Positions 49,965-55,994 of a stretch of 55,994 nucleotides of DNA are shown here, piece after piece. This DNA comes from WHSP01 sp964424945. GTDB lineage: Bacteria > Gemmatimonadota > Gemmatimonadetes > Longimicrobiales > Longimicrobiaceae. The stretch's first letter is position 1. Each line of letters opens with the position of its first letter. Made by a program: the position numbers and the translations under genes. The stretch lies in NCBI GenBank assembly GCA_964424945.1, contig CAYRLB010000009.1:1-55994 (forward strand). Direction: 5' to 3'. The notes under the pieces were generated by a model. That model made no database searches and had not been told where the DNA came from. It saw only the letters and a program-made list of their open reading frames with translations.

Positions 49965-50128
49965 CACAGTGGGAGGTGTGTCGGAATTCGCTGGCGCTGC
50001 ATTGCCGGCTACCGCGTGTGACAGGACAGCTGCGCTTACTCGGGTGTGCCAGGTTCCGTGGTCAGCAGGACCGGCGCTGCATCGGAACGCCTTCCGCCCG
50101 CTGATTCATCTGAAACAATGAAGGTCTG

Positions 50129-50890
50129 ATGCGCTTCTTCAGGAGTTCGGTACCATTTCATCGGCTGATCGCTGCGATCGTTCTCACGGTATTCTTCCCC
50201 GGGTGCGCCGGTGCAACGCAAACCCGTGCGCCAGGCGGAACGCCCCTCCCTTCCACTGCCGGCGCCGTTGTCGTCATCGATGCTGGCCATCCCTCGGAGA
50301 ACGGGCATGGCGCAACCAGCGCGCGCGGGACGGTCGAGAGCCGGATCACGCTGGCGGTGGCGAAGAAGCTTGAAGTGCTGCTGCGCGAGAGCGGGATAAG
50401 GGTCGTGATGACACGGACCGAGCAGGACCAGGTCGTCACGAACCGCGAGAGGGCGGAGATCGCGAACCGCGCCGGAGCGGCTGCCATGATTCGTCTTCAC
50501 TGCGACTCCCGGGCTGCTTCGGGAACCGCCACCTACTATCCGGACCGGAAGGGGACGGTCGGAGGCATCACCGGTCCTTCCGACGATGTGATCGCACGCA
50601 GCGAGCGGCTCGCCCGCATCTTCCACTCGCGGATGATCGTCGCGATGGGTCCGAGGTGGGGGGACGTGGGGGTTCTGGGCGACTCGCAGACGGCCGTCGG
50701 AGCGCAGCAGGGTGCCCTCACCGGGTCGATCTTTTCGCAGGTTCCGGCGATCACGGTGGAGATGGTCTCCCTCGCGAACCCCGCGGATGATGCCTTCATC
50801 ACGACGGAGAACGGACAGATGCAGATGGCGCGGGCGCTGGCAGCCGGGATCGAGGCGTATCTGAGCAGTCCGCTTTCACAGGCGGACTGA
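50129..50890 (+). CDS. N-acetylmuramoyl-L-alanine amidase (Amidase_3), probable lipoprotein
   Basis: A 253-residue peptidoglycan amidase that removes peptide side chains from muramic acid. Zinc ligands are His54 (VIDAGHPSENGHG), Glu70 and His124 (IRLHCDS); the catalytic Glu is in VEMVSLANPADD near the end. The signal segment ends with FFPGC, giving a possible lipid Cys26, though the lipobox is imperfect. It has no SPOR or LysM module, so it is a bare catalytic domain. The fold diverges from the usual N-H-G-Y-x-S loop. Confidence 0.85.
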   Translation: MRFFRSSVPFHRLIAAIVLTVFFPGCAGATQTRAPGGTPLPSTAGAVVVIDAGHPSENGHGATSARGTVESRITLAVAKKLEVLLRESGIRVVMTRTEQDQVVTNRERAEIANRAGAAAMIRLHCDSRAASGTATYYPDRKGTVGGITGPSDDVIARSERLARIFHSRMIVAMGPRWGDVGVLGDSQTAVGAQQGALTGSIFSQVPAITVEMVSLANPADDAFITTENGQMQMARALAAGIEAYLSSPLSQAD

Positions 50891-51150
50891 CTACCCGGGT
50901 GAAGCGGAGTCTTTCGATCGGGCGGATGTGAGGCGGAGGATCGCGCGAAGGGTGAGGCACGCGCCACTTCGCGGGCGGAGTTCGGGCCATCACCCCTCGT
51001 TTGACGATCGATCGGTCGGTTGACGGGGTCGGCAGCGGCAGAGGAAGAGGCTCCCTTCAGAGGCCGATCGCTGATTGCGTGGGAGCGGAAAGCTCGTATT
51101 GTCAGGAACAGGAGCGGGAAGCCGAGCAATCACCAACAAGCGGAGATGCC
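50891..51150. other. Intergenic region before the universal stress protein gene
   Basis: About 260 bases; no gene and no clear promoter pair. A reading frame extends upstream of the stress protein start to 51001 but is Gly/Ser-rich and unlike the family. Confidence 0.4.
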
Positions 51151-52053
51151 ATGATCTACCCGATTCAGAGAATTGTTGCGGCTGTAGGCGAGCTGGATGC
51201 GGATGACCTGGTGCTGAAGGAGGGGATCGCCCTCGCGAAGCGGCTCGGCGCCACCCTCCATCTGGTGCACGCGCACGACATCCCACCGCTTCTCCTGGAC
51301 TCCTATGCGAGCATCGGCTATGCCGCGCCTGCGGACCCCGTCGGAAGCTATAGGGAAGCCGTCCAGACGAGACTCGAGGAACTCGCCAGGTCAGAGGGGG
51401 CGCTGGAGGGTACTGTGTATCACGTCATCCCCGGGGCAGCTGCCGACGCCATCCATACCGTCGCTGAGGAGGCAGACGCAGACCTCGTCCTCGTGGGAGC
51501 CACGCGCCGGGGCCGACTGGGGAAGCTTTTGCTCGGTACGACGGCGCAGCGTGTGCTGCGGGGGACCTCCCTGCCGGTCATGGTCGTTCGAAGCCCGATT
51601 GCCGAGCGCCCCGCACGCGTCCTGGTGACATCCGACCTGACGGAAACGAGCGCGGGCGTCCATGAGCTGGGGCTCGACGTTCTCGAAGCGATTTCGGCAG
51701 GTGAGGGATCGATTGCGGAAGTCCGGTCGCTCGCGGTCGCCGATACAGGGCCCCTCCCGACCGGGCTTCGCCCCGACGAGATTCGTCAGATTACGCTGCA
51801 GCACATCGAGAAGACCACCGCAACCTTGCGGCCCCGCCAAGGGAAGATCGAAGCAGCCGCGCGGGTTGGCGATCCGGCCGGCGAGATCGCCGCGGAGGCG
51901 GAGGAATGGCGTGCCGATTATGTGGTCATCGGCACGCATTCGCGCCCGAAGCGCGACCGCAGAATCGCCGGAAGCGTCGCCCAGGCGGCTGTTCGGACGA
52001 TTTCTTCATCCAACGTTCTCATCGTACCGGCCGGGTCCGAAGCGAAGCGCTGA
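51151..52053 (+). CDS. Tandem universal stress protein (two UspA domains)
   Basis: A 300-residue cytoplasmic protein with two UspA folds, residues about 1-145 and 150-298. The first keeps the ATP-binding pattern GATRRGRLGKLLLGTTAQRVLRGTSLPVMVV; the second has the equivalent GTHSRPKRDRRIAGSVAQAAVRTISSSNVLIV, altered in its G-x2-G-x9-G(S/T) loop, so only the first domain probably binds ATP. ATG 51151 is preceded by CGGAGATGCC, GGAG being 5 bases from the start, which decides it over the upstream frame. It lies 119 bases before a kinase gene. Confidence 0.9.
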   Translation: MIYPIQRIVAAVGELDADDLVLKEGIALAKRLGATLHLVHAHDIPPLLLDSYASIGYAAPADPVGSYREAVQTRLEELARSEGALEGTVYHVIPGAAADAIHTVAEEADADLVLVGATRRGRLGKLLLGTTAQRVLRGTSLPVMVVRSPIAERPARVLVTSDLTETSAGVHELGLDVLEAISAGEGSIAEVRSLAVADTGPLPTGLRPDEIRQITLQHIEKTTATLRPRQGKIEAAARVGDPAGEIAAEAEEWRADYVVIGTHSRPKRDRRIAGSVAQAAVRTISSSNVLIVPAGSEAKR

Positions 52054-52172
52054 CCGTGCGGTACCCGAATGGCGACCGGGAACAGTAGAGGGATCCTTCT
52101 GGCGGTGCCGTTCTCCCGGCTCGGCTCGGCCACCCTCTTTCGACAGGTCGGCTCCACGCGCCCTACTATCTG

Positions 52173-53282
52173 ATGGCAAAAGAACGGATCGCGCTTTCCC
52201 AGTCCGCCTTCGAGGGCATACTCGCCATAGCCTCGGATGCCGTCATCTGCGTCACCGAAGATCAGCGCATCGCCTTCTTCAACCATGGCGCCGAGACGAT
52301 CTTCGGCTATTCGTCGGAGGAGGTGCTGGGGGAGCGGCTCGAGCTGTTGATTCCCGAGCCTCACCGTGCGAGTCACGCCAGTCAGGTCCTCGCCTTCGGG
52401 CAGTCCGGGGTAATTGCCCGACGGATGGGGGAGCGCGGCGGGATCACCGGCCGACGCCGCGATGGCGAGATCTTCCCCGCCGAAGCCTCCATCTCCCAGT
52501 TGACGCTCGATGACGGGACCCGCGTATTCACCGCCGTTCTGCGCGATGTTACAGCGCGGAGGCAGGCGGAGGAGGCGCTCGCCGCCAACACGCGCGAGCT
52601 CGAGCGGTCCAACGCGGAGCTGGAGCAGTTCGCCTACGTCGCCTCGCACGACCTGCAGGAGCCTCTCCGCATGGTCACCAGCTACACCCAGCTCCTCGCC
52701 CGCCGGTACAGGGGGAAGCTGGATGACGATGCGGACGAGTTCATCGGCTACGTCGTCGACGGCGTCGATCGCATGCAGGCGCTCATCAGCGACCTCCTGG
52801 CGTACTCGCGCGCGGGGAGCCGGGGGAGCGAGATGGTCACCGTCGACCTGCAGGCCGTCTTCGATCGCGTCCTGACGGATCTCGGTCCATCGATCGAGGA
52901 GAGCGAGGCGGTCATCACCTCGGACCCGCTCCCCGAGGTGGAGGGAGACGCGAGTCAGCTCACCCAGCTTCTGCAGAATCTCATCGCGAACGCGCTCAAA
53001 TTCCGGGGCGACAAGCCGCCGCGTGTCCACGTCGGGGTCCGGATGGAGGATGGGGAGCGCGTCTTCTTCGTCCGCGATGAGGGGATCGGCATTGACCCCA
53101 AGTTCCGGGATCGCATCTTCGTCATCTTCCAGCGGCTCCACACGCGCAGCGAGTACCCGGGGACCGGCATCGGGCTGTCGATCTGCCGGAAGATCGTTGA
53201 GCGACATGGCGGCCGGATGTGGGTCGAGTCGGAGCCCGGCGAGGGAGCGACCTTCTTTTTCACGCTGGAAGGGAAATTGTGA
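52173..53282 (+). CDS. PAS-domain histidine kinase (phytochrome-kinase type)
   Basis: A 369-residue soluble kinase. The PAS domain spans about 10-130 (IASDAVICVTEDQRIAFFNHGAETIFGYSSEEVLG, closing VTARRQAEE). The H-box AYVASHDLQEPLRMVTSYTQLL with His159 belongs to the group that includes cyanobacterial phytochrome kinases. N-box LLQNLIANALKF, G1 RDEGIGIDP, F-box IFVIFQRLH and G2 GTGIGLSICRKI follow. Its partner is the next gene, a single-domain regulator whose GTG overlaps the stop (GTGA). This kinase-regulator pairing is typical of the Rcp1-like group. Confidence 0.92.
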   Translation: MAKERIALSQSAFEGILAIASDAVICVTEDQRIAFFNHGAETIFGYSSEEVLGERLELLIPEPHRASHASQVLAFGQSGVIARRMGERGGITGRRRDGEIFPAEASISQLTLDDGTRVFTAVLRDVTARRQAEEALAANTRELERSNAELEQFAYVASHDLQEPLRMVTSYTQLLARRYRGKLDDDADEFIGYVVDGVDRMQALISDLLAYSRAGSRGSEMVTVDLQAVFDRVLTDLGPSIEESEAVITSDPLPEVEGDASQLTQLLQNLIANALKFRGDKPPRVHVGVRMEDGERVFFVRDEGIGIDPKFRDRIFVIFQRLHTRSEYPGTGIGLSICRKIVERHGGRMWVESEPGEGATFFFTLEGKL

Positions 53283-53725
53283 GTTCCATGGCCTCCTCCC
53301 CCGTCGAAATTCTTCTCGTCGAGGACAATCCGGGCGATGTCCGGCTGACGCGCGAGGCGCTCCGTGACGCGAAGGTCCGGAACAACCTCCATGTGGTCGA
53401 AGATGGCATCAAGGCGATCGAGTTCCTCAGACGGGAGGGCGAGTATGCATCCGCCGTCCGCCCGGACCTCATCCTCCTCGACCTGAACCTCCCCCGCATG
53501 AGCGGGCGCGAGGTACTTCAGGAGATCAAGGCGGATCCGGACCTCCTGCAGATCCCGGTCGTGGTGCTTACGAGCTCCCAGGCGGAGACGGATATCGCTT
53601 CGTCCTATGCGCTCCACGCGAACTGCTTCGTGACCAAGCCCGTCGATCTCGATCAGTTCATCCACGTGGTGCGGTCCCTGGAGGATTTCTGGCTCACGAT
53701 CGTTCGCCTGCCGAAGAGCGACTAG
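53279..53725 (+). CDS. Single-domain response regulator (Rcp1-like)
   Basis: A 148-residue receiver domain without output domain. Acidic pocket ILLVEDNPGD, phosphoacceptor Asp68 (LILLDLNLP), conserved Thr in VVLTSS and Lys in VTKPVD. The C-terminal extension (VRSLEDFWLTIVRLPK) is the Rcp1-type dimerisation arm. GTG 53279 overlaps the kinase stop and has GGAAGGG five bases upstream; ATG 53288 is a less likely start. Confidence 0.92.
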   Translation: MSSMASSPVEILLVEDNPGDVRLTREALRDAKVRNNLHVVEDGIKAIEFLRREGEYASAVRPDLILLDLNLPRMSGREVLQEIKADPDLLQIPVVVLTSSQAETDIASSYALHANCFVTKPVDLDQFIHVVRSLEDFWLTIVRLPKSD

Positions 53726-53726
53726 G

Positions 53727-54860
53727 GTGGCTGCGACGGCTTTCCGCATTCTGCTGGTCGAAGACAACCCGGGGGATGCGCGGCTCATCCGGGAGCTCCT
53801 CTACGAGTCGGGGATCGAATCGCCTTCAGTCGAGGTCGCTGCAACCCTCTCTGCCGCCGGCGCGCTGCTCCGCGAGCGGGAGCCGCAGGTGCTGCTTCTC
53901 GATCTCTCCCTTCCCGACGCGCACGGCCTCGACACGGTGACGTCTGCGCTGGCGGTCGCGCCAAAGGTCCCGATCATCGTGCTGACCGGCCTCGCCGACC
54001 AGAAGATCGCGCTCCAGGCGGTCCAGTCCGGCGCGCAGGATTACCTCGTCAAGGGAGAGGTGGACGGCCCCGCGCTGGGACGGGCGATCCGCTACGCGAT
54101 CGAGCGGAAGCAGCTTGCGCTGGAACTGGAGCGTCTGCTCGGCGGGGAGAAGGATGCGCGGGCCAGTGCCGAAGCGGCGCTGCGTGCGCGGGACCAGGTG
54201 CTTCGCGTCGTATCGCACGATCTCGGCAATCATCTCGCGGCGATCCGGATCAATGCCCGCGTTCTGACCCGGACGATCGGCGGGGATGGCGTCGCGGAAG
54301 ACCTGCTTGAACGAGCTGCGGGCATTCTGCAGCAGGTTTCAGCGATGGAGCGCCTGCGACAGGATCTGCTGGATACGGTAAGTCTGGAAGCGGGCCGCCT
54401 TTCCGTCGCTCGCGAAATGGTCGACCCCCTGGCGATCGCCCGCCAGACGGCGGAAGATGTCCGACCCCTCGCGGATACCCGGGAGATCGAGCTAGTCATC
54501 CGCGCCGACGACGGCCTTCCGCAGGTGAACGCTGATGCCGACCGGATCCGCCAGGCGCTGGGCAATCTGCTCGGGAACGGGGTGAAGTTCTCCCCTGCGG
54601 GGGAGGCGGTGACGCTGGATGTCTCGATCGCGGAGGGTCGGCTCGTCTACATCGTCTCCGACGCAGGGCCGGGAATCCCGGCCGATGACGAGCCCTACAT
54701 CTTCGACAGCTTCTGGAAGAGCAGCGCCGGAAATCCGACCGGAGCCGGCCTGGGATTGAGTATCGTGAAGGGGATCGCCGAGGCGCATGGGGGGAGCGCC
54801 TGGTATGAGAAGCGGCCGGCAGGCGGGAGCTCCTTCTACTTTGCGGTGCCGATCGCCTGA
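53727..54860 (+). CDS. Receiver-histidine kinase hybrid (REC first)
   Basis: A 377-residue soluble protein. Residues 1-120 form a receiver domain (LLVEDNPGDARLI; Asp59; VLTGLAD; YLVKGEVD). A short coiled coil (about 125-155) leads to the kinase core: H-box VVSHDLGNHLAAIRI with His164, N-box ALGNLLGNGVKFSPAG, G1 SDAGPGIPADD and G2 GAGLGLSIVKGIAEAHGG. The REC-HK order (receiver N-terminal) differs from hybrid kinases, where the receiver follows the kinase. Thus phosphorylation of the receiver may control the kinase, relaying from the upstream kinase. GTG 53727 begins one base after the previous stop; no other start fits. Confidence 0.9.
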   Translation: MAATAFRILLVEDNPGDARLIRELLYESGIESPSVEVAATLSAAGALLREREPQVLLLDLSLPDAHGLDTVTSALAVAPKVPIIVLTGLADQKIALQAVQSGAQDYLVKGEVDGPALGRAIRYAIERKQLALELERLLGGEKDARASAEAALRARDQVLRVVSHDLGNHLAAIRINARVLTRTIGGDGVAEDLLERAAGILQQVSAMERLRQDLLDTVSLEAGRLSVAREMVDPLAIARQTAEDVRPLADTREIELVIRADDGLPQVNADADRIRQALGNLLGNGVKFSPAGEAVTLDVSIAEGRLVYIVSDAGPGIPADDEPYIFDSFWKSSAGNPTGAGLGLSIVKGIAEAHGGSAWYEKRPAGGSSFYFAVPIA

Positions 54861-54909
54861 GCACGGAGGGCGATGGACGACAGTGCCCCGCCCCACCCGC
54901 TGGAGATGG

Positions 54910-55569
54910 TCATGCCGGCGGCCGGAGCAGCCCTGTGCTGAGGGCGAAGCGCACCAGTTCCGAGCGGTGGGTCATTCCGAGCTTCTGCATCAGCCTTGCG
55001 CGATAGGTATCGACGGTTTTCGGTGAGAGGAAGAGCTTCTTGCCGATTTCCGCGGATGTGTAGCCCTCCGCAGCGAGCACCGCGACCTCCCGTTCGCGCT
55101 CGCTCAGCTCGTCGAGGGGCGTCTTCCGACTCTCGTCACCCGCCTTCTGGTAGCCCATCAGCAGCAGCTTCGCAGCGCGCGGATAGAGGAAGACCTCACC
55201 TCTGGCGACGGTGCGGATCGCCTTCACCAGGTCCTCTTCGGGGCCACTCTTGTGGACGAAGCCATGACCTCCCGCCTCGAGCACGGGGAGGAGATGATCT
55301 TCTTCCGAGTGCGACGTAAGCACGAGAACTCGGGCGCCCTCCACCTCTGCCACGATCCGGCGGGTTGCCTCGAGCCCGCCGATGCCGGGCATGTCGAGAT
55401 CCATAACGACTACGTCGGGCCGGAGCTGCTGCGTCCGGTCGATCGCCTCCTCCCCCGTCGACGCCTCTGCCACCACATCCAGATCGGGCTCGAGGCTGAG
55501 AAGTGCCTTCAGTCCACCGCGGAGGACGGCGTGGTCATCGACCAGAAGTATTCGGATTTGATCGGCCAT
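54910..55569 (-). CDS. NarL/FixJ-type response regulator
   Basis: A 219-residue DNA-binding response regulator. Receiver: ILLVDDHAVLRGGL, phosphoacceptor Asp57 (VVVMDLDMPG), VLVLTSHSEED and VHKSGPEED. Output: LuxR-type helix-turn-helix (about 150-210) with LSEREREVAVLAAEGYTSAEIGKKLFLSPKTVDTYRARLMQKL. It is convergent to the kinase operon, and could be its transcriptional output (inference: no partner is adjacent on its own strand). ATG 55569. Confidence 0.93.
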   Translation of the reverse strand: MADQIRILLVDDHAVLRGGLKALLSLEPDLDVVAEASTGEEAIDRTQQLRPDVVVMDLDMPGIGGLEATRRIVAEVEGARVLVLTSHSEEDHLLPVLEAGGHGFVHKSGPEEDLVKAIRTVARGEVFLYPRAAKLLLMGYQKAGDESRKTPLDELSEREREVAVLAAEGYTSAEIGKKLFLSPKTVDTYRARLMQKLGMTHRSELVRFALSTGLLRPPA

Positions 55570-55578
55570 CGGCTCTGA

Positions 55579-55994
55579 CTAGAATGCGGCCGGCAGATCG
55601 CCGGACGATGTGCTCGATGCCGCACGCCCCGTTGCTTCCTGAACGGCAATGCGGAAGACGATGTTCCGCCAGGGCGTCGGGTCGGCATCAGTGAATGCCT
55701 CGGGTATGAGCGTCTGCAGGATCTCGACCGCCCGGTCATACGCGTCGACCATCCAGGGCGCGCCCGTCGGGCTCAGCGTGTAGAAGCCGCCATGGACGAC
55801 GACGCTCTGCCAATCGAAGAGGCCATCGGCTTCGTCGACCTCGAAAGCGACAGGCCACCAGCTTTCCCCCGTCCGCTCGATCTTGGTGCCGCGCGAGGTG
55901 CGACCGTACAGCCATCCGTCGCTGTAGACGTAGTGGATCGGCTCGATGTCGATCGTGTTCCCCTTCGCATATGCAATTCTGCCGAGATGATTGC
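55579..55994 (-). CDS. FMN-binding pyridoxamine-oxidase-fold protein, C-terminal part (cut by window edge)
   Basis: The minus strand is open from the window end to a TAG at 55581-55579, giving about 138 codons. It reads NHLGRIAYAKGNTIDIEPIH, YVYSDGWLYGRTSRGTKIER and WWPVAFEVDE, the split-barrel flavin-binding fold of the NimA/pyridoxamine-5'-phosphate-oxidase-like family, here with the N-terminal strand missing. It ends with a Ser/Ala/Gly-rich tail. A family member can bind FMN or haem; the role is unknown. The 5' end lies beyond the window. The NarL-type gene starts 9 bases after its stop, so the two could be co-transcribed. Confidence 0.82.
   Translation of the reverse strand, partial: NHLGRIAYAKGNTIDIEPIHYVYSDGWLYGRTSRGTKIERTGESWWPVAFEVDEADGLFDWQSVVVHGGFYTLSPTGAPWMVDAYDRAVEILQTLIPEAFTDADPTPWRNIVFRIAVQEATGRAASSTSSGDLPAAF

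Noticed and set aside
51001..51150. N-terminal extension of the universal stress protein from 51001
   Set aside because: Sequence is Gly/Ser/Arg-rich and unrelated to UspA, while ATG 51151 has a good ribosome site.
1..55994. CRISPR arrays, insertion sequences, phage genes
   Set aside because: No regularly spaced short DNA repeats, transposase, integrase or phage structural motifs were found; the only tandem repeats are protein-level ones in tamB.

Overview
The window is 55,994 bases of GC-rich chromosomal DNA from a double-membraned (Gram-negative type) bacterium. It carries an outer-membrane TamA/TamB pair, several lipoproteins and an outer-membrane barrel, and its regulation is dominated by two-component systems. 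GTG and TTG starts and short overlapping junctions (ATGA, GTGA, TGATG) are common. The gene mix would fit Gemmatimonadota or another environmental phylum, but no marker gene here fixes the taxonomy. A 100-base run of N at 11060-11159 is an assembly gap, so order across it rests on scaffolding. No rRNA, intact tRNA, insertion sequence, phage gene or CRISPR array was seen.

Layout. 1-3.5 kb: start of NADP-type glutamate dehydrogenase, a PQQ-type sugar dehydrogenase lipoprotein and an exported HpcH/HpaI-type aldolase. 3.5-11 kb: tamA and tamB. 11-14.6 kb: a YihY-type membrane protein cut by the gap, a zinc alcohol dehydrogenase and a YbdG-type mechanosensitive channel. 14.8-18.1 kb: a molybdate operon (HTH/periplasmic-binding-like regulator, modA, modB, modC). 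18.2-20.9 kb: a degenerate cold-shock-domain protein, a histidine kinase and a small barrel protein. 21.1-25.8 kb: a copper operon (CDF exporter, cupredoxin, CopA, then CsoR) behind a promoter whose spacer holds a CsoR-like operator. 26-31.7 kb: a complete seven-gene mrp Na+/H+ antiporter operon. 31.9-36.6 kb: an FMN reductase, a Rossmann fusion protein, a DUF488 protein, a Gre-like factor, an ECF sigma factor between two terminators, and a cupin.

36.7-43.9 kb holds the most distinctive locus: a membrane cytochrome-like protein with a Cys4 tail, a NapA/NasA-type molybdoenzyme, a four-cluster ferredoxin, a membrane-anchored Rieske protein, a 74-residue membrane protein and a NarK-type transporter. 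A short haem-copper-oxidase-I-like protein and a CopD-like protein follow. I read it as a nitrate-reducing electron-transfer complex of mixed ancestry; the modABC operon would supply its molybdenum.

44.2-47.5 kb: an NfeD-like/flotillin pair, a conserved protein of unknown function and a small protein. 47.8-50 kb: the alpha/beta hydrolase RsbQ followed directly by a PAS histidine kinase, a two-gene sensing module with a kinase where Bacillus has a phosphatase. 50.1-56 kb: an amidase lipoprotein, a tandem universal stress protein, a tight kinase / response regulator / receiver-kinase operon, a convergent NarL-type regulator, and the C-terminal part of an FMN-binding pyridoxamine-oxidase-fold protein running off the end.
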